Origin: Azospirillum sp. TSO22-1
GTDB taxonomy: Bacteria > Pseudomonadota > Alphaproteobacteria > Azospirillales > Azospirillaceae
DNA length: 33,152 nucleotides
Direction of reading: 5' to 3'
Assembly: GCF_003116015.1 (NCBI RefSeq)
Contig: NZ_LGQZ01000135.1
Location: 1-33,152 of the forward strand
Within the stretch, counting starts at the first letter, position 1. Each line of letters begins with the position of its first letter. The notes beneath the pieces were generated by a model. The model did no database searches, was not told the DNA's origin, and saw only the letters and a program-made list of their open reading frames with translations. Shown here piece by piece: positions 18,521-27,200 of this stretch. A program made the position numbers and the translations under genes.

Positions 18521-18556
18521 AGGCCAGCCGCGTCCCCGCGGCTGGCCTCTTTCTTT
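18521..18556 (+). terminator. Rho-independent terminator of the response-regulator gene
   Basis: A 12-bp perfect stem AGGCCAGCCGCG / CGCGGCTGGCCT (18521-18532 and 18537-18548) with a TCCC loop is followed by CTTTCTTT. It lies 90 bp after the stop codon at 18431. It also separates this gene from the convergent 69-aa gene, which ends 18 bp further on. Confidence 0.85.
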
Positions 18557-18573
18557 GCGGGAGGGGACGATGA

Positions 18574-18783
18574 TCAGGCCGCCAGAGTCGTGTCTTCGGT
18601 CAGCGCGGTGTAGGTCTCGCGCTGGTCGGCGAGGTTGCTCAGCAGGTCGGATAGGCTGTCGCGCAGGAACGGCGCCATCGACGTGTCCATCTTGCCTTCC
18701 ACGACGCGGATGAATTCATCCAGGATGGCCAGGTGGACCTGTGAAGCGGCGTGGATTTCGTCCGAATTCATACGCGCGGCCAT
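18574..18783 (-). CDS. Small hypothetical protein, 69 aa, downstream of a CtrA site
   Basis: I do not recognise the 69-aa product. It is acidic and predicted helical: residues 1-40 look like an amphipathic helix (SDEIHAASQVHLAILDEFIRVVEGK), then FLRDSLSDLLSNLADQRETY forms a second. It could be a small regulatory or coiled-coil partner. The ATG at 18783 has CAGGAG nine bases upstream and was preferred to a TTG start at 18822. A full CtrA motif lies 56 bp upstream (18839-18854), at promoter distance, so it may belong to the CtrA regulon. The upstream gene on the same strand is the histidine kinase, 143 bp away. Confidence 0.65.
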   Translation of the reverse strand: MAARMNSDEIHAASQVHLAILDEFIRVVEGKMDTSMAPFLRDSLSDLLSNLADQRETYTALTEDTTLAA

Positions 18784-18838
18784 CTCTGCAATCTCCTGAT
18801 TGGCGTGTATCCGATGCGCCAATTAGGCCATTTCGTCG

Positions 18839-18854
18839 GTTAACGAGATGTTAA
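18839..18854 (-). promoter_or_regulatory. CtrA binding motif TTAA-N7-TTAAC
   Basis: On the minus strand the sequence TTAACATCTCGTTAAC is a perfect match to the full CtrA consensus TTAA-N7-TTAAC. On either strand it also reads as a TTAAC-N5-GTTAA dyad. The nearest downstream start in that direction is the 69-aa gene at 18783, 56 bp away, a distance suited to CtrA activation near a -35 region. In alphaproteobacteria CtrA controls motility, chemotaxis, cell cycle and gene transfer agents. Binding is inferred. Confidence 0.7.
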
Positions 18855-18926
18855 GATCGCCATTCGTGCTAATGACGTTTGGGGATTACCTCTTGCGTAT
18901 ACTTCGGATATCGGGAAGAGGTGGGA

Positions 18927-21176
18927 CTACGCCGCGGCATCCGTAGGGGTTTGACTTGTCGGGGTCTGGCTGTCCGGGGACGGCGCGAAGGTGATGATGC
19001 GGCCGGCGGGCAGGCGCAGTGTCATGGTGGTGCCGGCGCCGACGGTGCTCTCGCAGGTCAGGTCGCCGCCGTGCAGCTCCATGAAGTTCTTGGAGATCGA
19101 CAGGCCGAGGCCGGTGCCCTCGTAGCGCCGGCTGGACGAGGTGTCGGCCTGCCGGAACGGTTCGAACAGGTGGGCCATGAATTCCGGCGCGATGCCGATG
19201 CCGGTGTCGGCGACGGCGATCGTCAGGCTGCCGTCCTCGGCGATGCGGCCGGACATGGTGACGCTGCCGCCCTCCGGCGTGAACTTCACGGCGTTGGACA
19301 GCAGGTTCAGCACCACCTGCTTGAAGGCACGGCGATCGACGGTGACCAGCGGCAGCCGCGACGCTTCGGACATCCGGTTGGTCAGCGTGACGCCGGCGCC
19401 GACGGCGCGGTCGCGCACCATCATCGCGCACTGGGCCACCGCCTCGTACGGGTCGAGCGGTTCCTCCGCCAGCTCGTAGCGGCCGGCCTCGATCTTCGAC
19501 ATGTCGAGCACGGCGTTGACGATGTCCAGCAGGTGCTTGCCGCTGTCGTGGATGTCCTTGGCGCAGGCCTTCTGCCGCTCGTTCAGCTGGCCGAAGAACT
19601 CGCTGTCGAGGATCTCCGAGAAGCCGATGATGGCGTTCAAGGGCGTGCGCAGCTCGTGACTCATGTTGGCGAGGAACTCGGACTTGGCGCGGTTCGCCAT
19701 CTCCGCCTGGCTCTTGGCGGCGAGCAGTTCGGCTTCCTTCTGCTTGCGCAGCGTGATGTCACGGATGACGCCGACGAAGACCCGGCCGCGCTCGCGGTCG
19801 GCGTCGCCGTGCAGCACCAGTTCGCTCACCGCCAGATTCATCGGGAAGGTGGAGCCGCCGCGGCGCATCGCCAGCACCTCGCGGTCGGCGCCGATGATGC
19901 GCGACGCCTCGCCGGGCTTGTGCGCGCGCATCCAGCGGTCGTGGTCGCGGCGGAAGCCCTCGGGGATCAGGATGTTGATGCTCTCCCCGATCACCTCGGC
20001 CTCGCGGTAGCCGAACAGCTGCTCGGCGGCCGGGTTGAAGGTCTCGATGCGGCCGCGGGAGTCGATGGTGACCACCGCGTCCACCATGGATTCCAGGATG
20101 CCGCGGATGCGGCGCGAGGCCTGCGCCAGCTTCTCCTGGTCCTGCTCGCGCCGGCGGTGCTGGCCGACCACGAACCAAGTCAGCAGCGCGATGGCCCCGG
20201 CCATCGACAGGCCGATGAAAGTCCACGCCGCGCTGTCGCGCCGCCAGTCGGCCAGAGCGTCGTCGAGCGGCACCGTGGCGATCACGGTGAGCGCGTGGTT
20301 GTGGACACGGCGGAAGCTGACCAGCCGCCTGCCGCCGTCCGGCGCCGTCAGGATCATCGTTCCCTCGGGCGTCCCGTCGGGCGCCTGCATCGCTTCCCTG
20401 AGCGCCGGCCAGCCGGCGAGGCCGGCGGCGAACAGCGTCTCGGCCGCCGGCTGGTGCGCCACCACCGTGCCATCCTGCAGCACCAGCGTGGCGGTACCGC
20501 GCCGGCCGCTGCGCAGTTCGGCGAAGCTGCCGTCCAGATAGGCCGGGCTGACCAGGATGGCCAGCACCCCCGCGAAGCTGCCGTCCGGGGCGTTCATCCG
20601 GCGGCTCAGCGGGATCACCGACGTGCCGGCGAACACCCGGCTGACCATCGGCGCGCCGATGTACAGGCCGGCGTCCGGGCGGTCGCGGTGCACGGCGAAG
20701 TAGGCGCGGTCGTTGAGGTCCACCGGCGGCGGCTGGCGGTCGGCGGAATGGTGCCGGATGCGGCCGTCGGCGCCGACCACCACCAGATCGGCGATCTGCG
20801 GGAAGGCGTCGCGCCGGCCGCGCAGGTACTCGTAGACGCCCTGCGAGGCGGGGGTGCCGGCCTCGGGGTGGATGCCGAGCACGTACTGCATGTCGGCGAA
20901 CAGCTGGTCGACGCCGAAGATGCGCTGCACCGCGTCGGACTCCAGCGTGCGCACCAGATGGTGGGCGCCGCTGCGCACCGACTCCAGCGTCTCGTTGTGG
21001 TGCTGCCAGATGCCGTAGCCGATCAGCCCGCCGACCACCGCGATGAAGGCGGCGCCGGAGGCGACCATCAGGAAGCGGACCGACCCCAGTGCGGCGTCCA
21101 GCCGCCGACTGATCCGTTCCGCCAAACCGACGCGCGGCGGTTCCGCCGTGGGGGCGGCTCGGTCGTGCATGGGCAT
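18927..21176 (-). CDS. Membrane sensor histidine kinase (dCache-PAS-HisKA-HATPase)
   Basis: This 749-aa kinase has TM1 (about 35-57), a periplasmic dCache sensor (60-312), TM2 (about 317-338), a PAS domain (about 355-475), the HisKA domain with phosphorylation site H507 in SHELRTPLN, and the ATPase domain with N-box NLLSNAVKF (624-632), DTGIGI and GTGLGLSI. No receiver domain is attached. The C terminus has a short SQTPTSQTPT repeat. The sensor segment (VSRVFAG...VIPLSRRM...DGSFAGVLAI) resembles the one in the HD-GYP protein at 3602-5275. A response regulator is not adjacent on the strand. Start choice: ATG 21176 with GGAG ten bases upstream; ATG 21170 is also possible. Confidence 0.92.
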   Translation of the reverse strand: MPMHDRAAPTAEPPRVGLAERISRRLDAALGSVRFLMVASGAAFIAVVGGLIGYGIWQHHNETLESVRSGAHHLVRTLESDAVQRIFGVDQLFADMQYVLGIHPEAGTPASQGVYEYLRGRRDAFPQIADLVVVGADGRIRHHSADRQPPPVDLNDRAYFAVHRDRPDAGLYIGAPMVSRVFAGTSVIPLSRRMNAPDGSFAGVLAILVSPAYLDGSFAELRSGRRGTATLVLQDGTVVAHQPAAETLFAAGLAGWPALREAMQAPDGTPEGTMILTAPDGGRRLVSFRRVHNHALTVIATVPLDDALADWRRDSAAWTFIGLSMAGAIALLTWFVVGQHRRREQDQEKLAQASRRIRGILESMVDAVVTIDSRGRIETFNPAAEQLFGYREAEVIGESINILIPEGFRRDHDRWMRAHKPGEASRIIGADREVLAMRRGGSTFPMNLAVSELVLHGDADRERGRVFVGVIRDITLRKQKEAELLAAKSQAEMANRAKSEFLANMSHELRTPLNAIIGFSEILDSEFFGQLNERQKACAKDIHDSGKHLLDIVNAVLDMSKIEAGRYELAEEPLDPYEAVAQCAMMVRDRAVGAGVTLTNRMSEASRLPLVTVDRRAFKQVVLNLLSNAVKFTPEGGSVTMSGRIAEDGSLTIAVADTGIGIAPEFMAHLFEPFRQADTSSSRRYEGTGLGLSISKNFMELHGGDLTCESTVGAGTTMTLRLPAGRIITFAPSPDSQTPTSQTPTDAAA

Positions 21177-21270
21177 GGGGCGGCGTCTCCACGGGGTGCG
21201 GGTGGAATGCTACACCTCTTTCGCACACATTTCATCAAGGAAGCCTACTTTTGGCAGAGGATATCGGCAA

Positions 21271-21298
21271 AACCGCATAGGCTGGCGGAACCGCATAG
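21271..21298. repeat. Two 10-bp direct repeats (AACCGCATAG) upstream of zapE
   Basis: AACCGCATAG occurs at 21271-21280 and again at 21289-21298, 18 bp apart from start to start. They lie about 100-130 bp before the zapE ATG and 95-120 bp before the kinase start, so they could be operator half-sites for either divergent gene. The rest of the 223-bp gap shows no further clear motif. Confidence 0.4.
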
Positions 21299-21399
21299 AG
21301 GGCATTCCCGCGACCCGGCCCGTGACCTGGATTGCGTGCACGGCCCGCATCGGCTAGGAAAAGGGCCTGTTTTTCCCCAAGCCCGCACTGCGGAGTCCC

Positions 21400-22530
21400 A
21401 TGCCCGAAGGACCGCTTTCGCTCTATCGCGCCCGGCGCGGCACCGGGACGCTGCGCCCCGATCCCGACCAGGAGCTGGCCGCCGAGAAGCTGCAGAGCCT
21501 GTACTGCGCGTTGCGGAACTACCGGCCGCAGACCGGCAAGCTGGGTTGGCGCGAGCGCTTCGGCCTCGCCCGCCGGCCCGAGCCGGTGGAGGCGCCGCAG
21601 GGGCTGTACCTGTACGGCGGGGTGGGGCGCGGCAAGTCCATGCTGATGGACCTGTTCTTCGAGACGGCGCCGGTCGAGCGCAAGCGGCGCGTCCACTTCC
21701 ACGCCTTCATGCTGGAGGTGCACGAGCGCATCCACAAGCACCGCCAGGCGCGCGGCAAGGCCACCGGTCCCGACGACGCGCTGCCCGAACTGGCGCGTCA
21801 GATGGCGGACGAGGCGTGGCTCCTGTGCTTCGACGAGTTCCACGTGGTGGACATCGCCGACGCGATGATCCTCGGCCGCCTGTTCACCGCGCTGTTCGAC
21901 GCCGGCGTGGTGGTGGTGGCGACCAGCAACTGGGCGCCCGACCTGTTGTACAAGGACGGTCTGCAGCGCGAGCTGTTCCTGCCCTTCATCGCGCTGTTGA
22001 AGGAGAAGCTGGACGTGATGGCGCTGGACGGGCCGACCGACTACCGGCTCGACCGGCTGAAGGGCACGCCGGTGTACTACTGGCCGCTGGGGCCGGCGAC
22101 CGACAAGACGATCAGGCAGCTGTTCGCCACTCTCACCGACGGCACCCACGCGGCGCCGACGCATCTGCTGGTGCAGGGCCGGCGGGTGGACATCGCGTGC
22201 GCCGCCAAGGGGGTGGCCTGGGTGAACTTCTGGGAGCTCTGCGGCAAGCCGTTCGGTGCCGCCGACTATCTGGCGATTGCCACGCACTTCCACACGGTGC
22301 TGATCGACGATGTGCCGACGCTGAAGGACGACCGGCGCAACGAGGCCAAGCGCTTCATGACGCTGATCGACGCGCTGTACGAGCACAAGGTGAACGTGGT
22401 CACCGCTGCCGACGGCCCGCCGGAGCGCCTGTACCCCGAGGGTCAGCACGCCTTCGAGTTCGAACGCACGGTCAGCCGGTTGATGGAGATGCAGTCGGAA
22501 GACTACCTCGCGAAGCAGCATCTGACGTGA
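21400..22530 (+). CDS. zapE: Cell division protein ZapE (AFG1-like AAA+ ATPase)
   Basis: This 376-aa ATPase has Walker A GGVGRGKS at 73-80 and Walker B LLCFDEF at 141-147, with the AFG1/ZapE family segments FHAFMLEVHERIH and ATSNWAPDLLYKDGLQRELFLPFI. ZapE acts on the Z-ring in late cell division in E. coli, and mitochondrial AFG1 aids protein quality control. Length agrees with bacterial members. CGGAG lies eight bases before the ATG. The truncated hemoglobin gene starts 4 bp after its stop, so the two are probably co-transcribed. Confidence 0.93.
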   Translation: MPEGPLSLYRARRGTGTLRPDPDQELAAEKLQSLYCALRNYRPQTGKLGWRERFGLARRPEPVEAPQGLYLYGGVGRGKSMLMDLFFETAPVERKRRVHFHAFMLEVHERIHKHRQARGKATGPDDALPELARQMADEAWLLCFDEFHVVDIADAMILGRLFTALFDAGVVVVATSNWAPDLLYKDGLQRELFLPFIALLKEKLDVMALDGPTDYRLDRLKGTPVYYWPLGPATDKTIRQLFATLTDGTHAAPTHLLVQGRRVDIACAAKGVAWVNFWELCGKPFGAADYLAIATHFHTVLIDDVPTLKDDRRNEAKRFMTLIDALYEHKVNVVTAADGPPERLYPEGQHAFEFERTVSRLMEMQSEDYLAKQHLT

Positions 22531-22534
22531 CGCC

Positions 22535-22954
22535 ATGACCGAACCCGAACACCGTGACCTGCGCGACGTGCGCGTCCAGGATCTCGTCGAGCGCACCGGC
22601 ATCGACGAGGCGATGATCACCCGTCTCGTGCACGGCTTCTACGGCCGCGTGCGCGAGGACGCGACGTTGGGGCCCGTCTTCGCCGCCGAGGTCGAGGACT
22701 GGGACGAGCACCTGCGCACGCTGGTGGACTTCTGGTCGTCGGTGGCGCTGATGACCGCGCGCTACGGCGGCCGGCCGATGCCAGCGCACATCAAGCTCGA
22801 CGTCGGCGAGGAGCACTTCGCCCGCTGGCTGGAGCTGTTCCGCCAGACCGCGCACGAGGTCTGCACGCCCGAGGCGGCGGCGTTCTTCATCGGCAAGGCC
22901 GAGAACATCGCCCGCAGCTTCCAGATGGGGATCGCCTTCCACCGCGGCCGCTGA
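22535..22954 (+). CDS. Group III truncated hemoglobin
   Basis: This 139-aa protein matches group III truncated hemoglobins: FYGRVREDATLGPVF (35-49), a WDEHL segment (56-60), and the GRPMPAHIKL segment where H85 is the expected proximal heme ligand, followed by EEHFARWLELF. It should bind heme and O2/NO; no reductase is fused. It starts 4 bp after the zapE stop, and the pair is likely one transcript. It is a second, unrelated globin class beside the single-domain globin at 2015-2458. It converges on the flagellar-rod-like gene (16 bp gap). Confidence 0.9.
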   Translation: MTEPEHRDLRDVRVQDLVERTGIDEAMITRLVHGFYGRVREDATLGPVFAAEVEDWDEHLRTLVDFWSSVALMTARYGGRPMPAHIKLDVGEEHFARWLELFRQTAHEVCTPEAAAFFIGKAENIARSFQMGIAFHRGR

Positions 22955-22970
22955 GCGACCCCGCGGCCCG

Positions 22971-23393
22971 TCAGGCCTTCATGTCGAAGACGCTCTTCAG
23001 CATCTCGTCCGCGGTCTTCACGACGGCGGCGTTGAACGCGTAGGCGGCACCGGCGACCATCTGCCGGGTCGTCTCCTGCGCCAGATCGACGTTCGGCGCC
23101 GCCACCATGCCGCCAGCATCGGCGTCGGGCGAGTCCGGCTGATACTCGGCATAGAGGGCGGGCGACATCGGCGCCAAGCTGGCGCGGACGCCGCCGGTCG
23201 GCAGCGCGGTGTTGACCGCCTGCAGCGGCACGTAGGGACTGCCCGAGGCGGGCGTGGACTGCATCGCGCCCAGGTCGCCATCCGCCGGCATCGGGCCGGA
23301 GGTGCGGGCGTTGGCGGTGTTCGACGCCGACGCGTCCAGGTGACGGGACGCCGCGGTCAAACCCGACAGAGCGGTGTTCATCGCGATGTTCAT
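22971..23393 (-). CDS. Orphan flagellar rod-like protein (FlgC/FlgB type)
   Basis: The 140-aa product has the two ends of a flagellar rod protein. The N-terminal helix ALSGLTAASRHLDASASNTAN carries the conserved S-N-T-A-N motif. The C-terminal segment VDLAQETTRQMVAGAAYAFNAAVVKTADEMLKSVFDMKA matches the FlgC/FlgG end (VDxAxExxxMVxAxxAYxAN..VxKTADEML). The middle is short and Pro/Ala-rich. FlgC is also about 140 aa. No other flagellar gene is nearby, so it may be a paralogue with a changed role. GGAGGA lies 10 bases before the ATG at 23393; an internal ATG at 23381 is an alternative. Confidence 0.78.
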   Translation of the reverse strand: MNIAMNTALSGLTAASRHLDASASNTANARTSGPMPADGDLGAMQSTPASGSPYVPLQAVNTALPTGGVRASLAPMSPALYAEYQPDSPDADAGGMVAAPNVDLAQETTRQMVAGAAYAFNAAVVKTADEMLKSVFDMKA

Positions 23394-23453
23394 GGGGAAA
23401 GTGTCCTCCCGGGCCGGCGTGTGCGCAAGGGAAAAACGGACCGTCCGCCACGG

Positions 23454-24083
23454 TCAGCGTGGTGCCGGCAGCAGGGTGGCGACCATGCCCTTCGCCACCG
23501 CCTGGGCGACGTTCCTCGCCTTGAGCTTGCGCTTCAGATGCAGGATGTGCTGCTCGACCGTCTTCGGGGTCAGGCCCAGCTTGGCGGCGATGCGCTTGGC
23601 GGAATAGCCGGACGCCAACAGGCCGAGGCACTGCCGCTCGCGTGGGGACAACGACGGTATTCTGGGCGCCGCCACATCCTCCACCACCAGCTTCAGCCGC
23701 GACAGCGTCAGGAACGCCATCAGCCGATCGCCCTCGAAGAACGGCAGCGTCAGCCGCTCGTAGGCGAGCAGCCGCCCGTCCACGATTCCCTGCACCCGGT
23801 GGGCGGACGGCTCACGGTCATGTTCCGGGGCGCCGCGTTCGACCGGCGTCAGGCGCAGCTGCGTCGCTGAGTCGCACAGCGGCTCCAGCAGCCGGATCGC
23901 GCCCTCCGGTGTGCCGCCGTCCGGCGCCTCCTGCCAGCAGCGCAGGGCCTCCACGAAAGCCTTGTCCGTCACCGTGTCCACCGCGATCCGCTCGATCCGG
24001 CCGCCGGCCAATTCGCCCTGGGGCACGGGCTGCGGGAGGGCATTCGTTTCGGGACTTAAGGGATTTTTCCGGTATCGCGTCAT
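23454..24083 (-). CDS. LuxR-type transcriptional regulator with PAS-like N-terminal domain
   Basis: This 209-aa regulator has a C-terminal LuxR helix-turn-helix (about 144-200; LSPRERQCLGLLASGYSAKRIAAKLGLTPKTVEQHILHLKRKL). There is no receiver phosphorylation motif; residues about 25-135 look like a PAS-type sensor (GRLLAYERLTLPFFEGDRLMAFLTL). The ATG at 24083 was chosen over an upstream frame start, since similarity to a folded domain begins only after it and AGG is seven bases upstream. It is divergent from the RTX adhesin-like gene, whose start is 117 bp away, and it is a good candidate to control that gene. Confidence 0.85.
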   Translation of the reverse strand: MTRYRKNPLSPETNALPQPVPQGELAGGRIERIAVDTVTDKAFVEALRCWQEAPDGGTPEGAIRLLEPLCDSATQLRLTPVERGAPEHDREPSAHRVQGIVDGRLLAYERLTLPFFEGDRLMAFLTLSRLKLVVEDVAAPRIPSLSPRERQCLGLLASGYSAKRIAAKLGLTPKTVEQHILHLKRKLKARNVAQAVAKGMVATLLPAPR

Positions 24084-24137
24084 CGGTCGCCTGCCGCCTA
24101 TACGAGGTTGAATATCAATCTTGGCGTGTCCGCAATT

Positions 24138-24149
24138 GGCGATATCGCC
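24138..24149. promoter_or_regulatory. 12-bp palindrome GGCGATATCGCC between the LuxR regulator and the adhesin-like gene
   Basis: A perfect 12-bp palindrome lies in the 117-bp divergent gap, 55 bp from the regulator's start and 52 bp from the adhesin's start. It could be the operator for the LuxR-type regulator. The ribosome site of the adhesin-like gene (GGGGAG) is at about 24188-24193. Confidence 0.4.
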
Positions 24150-24200
24150 GGCCCGGACCTGCCCGAAAACGCTCTGGAAACCCAAAAGGGGAGATCATCC

Positions 24201-27200
24201 ATGGTTGCTCAGAAGGCTGGCGGCGTGCCGGCTGCGTCATCGTCGAAGCACGAGCACACCGCCTCCGACGGTCCGGATCCTAGGACGTCGGGCGGTGGCG
24301 GCGATGTGACGACCGTCACGCACCCGACGGATCCGGTGACTGGAGCCAATGGCTGGCACGGCCACAACCCGCGGCGGCAGGGCTTCGGCGCCGGCGACGA
24401 TCAGTCCGGCGACGACGACGTGCCCGCCGTGAACGCCGCGCCGACCATCGGCGGGCTGCCGGCCGAGGGGCTGACGGTCGTGGCCGGTCAGGCGGTCGCG
24501 CTTCCCGGCATCACGGTGGACGATCCGGAGGACGGCATCCTCACCGCGTCTGTGTCGGTCAGCAACGGCGTCATCAACGGCCTGCCGGCCGACCCCACCT
24601 GGCCCGGTGTGAGCGGCCACTACACGCTGACCGGCACGGAGGCCGAGATCAACGCGCAGCTCGCCGCCGCCACCTTCACCGGGACCGCCGGCGGAGCGGG
24701 GCAGATCAGCGTGTATGTCTCCGACGGCCTGGCCGGCGCCTCCGAGACCGTGGAGGTGACCGTCACCAATGAGGCGCCGGTCCTGAGCGGGGTGCCCGCG
24801 GGGTATGTGACGGTGCGGGCGGGGGTCGCGAGCGCGCTGCCGGACATCACGGTGGACGATCCGGAGGACGGCCCGCTGACGCTGCGCCTGAGCGCCACCG
24901 GCGGCAGCCTGGGCGGGCTGTCGCTCACGCCGGAGGTGGTGAACGGCCTCGCGGTCTACACGATGACCGGCACTGAGCAGGAGATCAACGCGACGCTCGC
25001 CGACCTCACCTACACCGCCGACGGCGAGTCGTGGGGCACGGTGGACATGGAGGTCACCGACCAGGGGGGCGCTGTGACGATGGCGAACTACGCCACGTAC
25101 GCCTTCAACCAGGGGCCGGCCTTCGACGGGGTGCCGACCGAGACCCAGTCGGTGCGGACGGGCGTGCCGGTGGCCCTGCCGGCGTTCACGGTCGACGATC
25201 CGGAGGACGGGCAGCTCACCGTCCGCCTGACCACCAACGGCGGCACCATCCAGGGCCTGCCGGCCACCACCGCGGACTATCCGTGGCAACGGTCGTACCA
25301 GCTGACCGGCACGGAGGCCGAGATCAACGCGCAGCTCGCCGCGGCCACCTACACGGCGGACGGGGTGGGCTGGAGTTCCATCGACATCTCCGCCCAGGAC
25401 GACCATGGCTGGACCAGCTACGCCTCGATCGGCGTCGACGCGACCAACGAGGCGCCGACCATCGGCGGTATGCCGACGGGCGTCCTGTACGCCAGCGTGG
25501 GCCAGGCGACGCCGCTGCCAGGCATCACGGTGGACGATCCGGAGGACGGATCGCTGACGGTGCGCCTGAGCGTCTCCAACGGCGCCTTGGGCGGCCTGTC
25601 GGTCGATCCGATGGTGGAGGGCGGCACCAGGGTCTACACGCTGACCGGCACCGAGGCGGAGATCAACGCGGATCTTGCCGACCTCACCTACAGCCCGGAC
25701 AACGAATGGGGCGGGAGCTTCGAACTCTCCGTCCAGGATGCCGGGGGAGGCTTTTCCTATGCGTACACCCCCACGCAGGGCACCGATTATGCGCCGGTCA
25801 TCGGGGGCCTGCCGGAAGGGGGTGCGGTGACGGTGCCGATGGGCAGAGAGACCGCGCTTCCGGACATCACCGTGGACGACCCGGAAAACGGCATCGTGAC
25901 CGTCCGTCTCAGCACGTACAACAACTCCATCAACGGCCTGCCGCTCGATCCCGCGTCGCAGGACGGCCTGTCCGTCTACGTGCTGACCGGCACCGCGGCG
26001 GACGTCAACGCGCAGCTCGCCGCCGCCACCTACACGCCGACGGTTGAGGGATGGCACAACATCGACGTCTGGGCCGAGGATTCGACCGGCCACGGCAGCG
26101 CGGCGTCCTTCACGATGAGGGTCACCGACGATCCGCCGATCATCAACGGCTGGCCCGAGGGGCCGTTGACGGTGACCTACGGCACGGTGACGGCGCTGCC
26201 GGGCATCACCGTGGACGAACCCGAGGACAGCATCCTGACCATCCGCCTGGCCACCAGCAGCGGCATCATCGAGGGCCTGCCGCGCGCTCCCGACGCCGGG
26301 CCGAACGACCTCTACTACGAGCTGACCGGCACCGAGGCGGAGATCAACGCCGCGCTCGCCGCCGCCACCTACAGGGCGACGCGGGAGGGGCCCGACTCGA
26401 TCTTCGTCCAGACCTTCGACGGCACCAACATACCCACCCAGGGGTCGATCGAGGTCAACGTCGTCAATGGGGCGCCGACGATCAGCGGCGTGCCCGAGGG
26501 GATGCTGGAGATGCCGGTCGGCAAGGCGACGGCGCTGCCGGCCATCACGGTGGACGACCCGGATGGCAACGTCCTGTCCGTCCGCGTGTCCGTCATGAAC
26601 GGCTTCATCACCGGGCTGCCGCAGGACCCGAACGTCCCTCCGGACTCGCCGTACTACCTGCTGACCGGCACCGCCGACGAGATCAACGCGCTGCTGGCCG
26701 CCGCCACCTACACCGCCGGGTACGAAGGGCAGGGCTTCCTTGGGATCGTGGCCACGGACGGCGCGGCCTATTCCAACAGCTTCGACATCCCGATCATGGG
26801 CACCAACCATGCGCCGGTCATCGGCGGGCTTCCCGAGGGGCCGCTGTCGCTCCGCTCGGGCGTCGCGACGGCGCTGCCGGCCATCACCGTCGATGATCCG
26901 GAGGACGGCATCGTGACGGTCCACCTGTATGCCTCCAACGGAACCGTGGAGGGGCTGCCCTATCCCGACTGGGCGGGCCCCGCGAGCGGCGTCTACGAGG
27001 TCACCGGCACCGAGCAGGAGATCAACGCGCAGCTCGCCGCCGCCACCTTCACGGCGTACCAGGAGGGGGCAGGCTACATCTCGGTCCAAGCCTGGGACCA
27101 GGGGTCCCACCTCAGCGACGCGCGGATCGATTTCACGGTCGTGAACGAGACGCCGGTCATCGGCGGGGTGCCGGCGGAAGCGACGCTGGTGCGGGCGGGG

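Noticed and set aside
21289..21315. GGAAC followed 17 bases later by CGCG as a second EcfG promoter
   Set aside because: The -10 part is CGCG, not CGTT, so the match is incomplete.
18879..22538. 1219-codon plus-strand open frame opposite the histidine kinase
   Set aside because: It lies antisense to an intact kinase and then out of frame over zapE; the translation has no recognisable domain and biased His/Gln/Arg composition.
24237..27110. 957-codon minus-strand open frame opposite the RTX gene
   Set aside because: It is the reverse complement of the tandem repeats; its own repeats are a reflection of the plus-strand repeat array.
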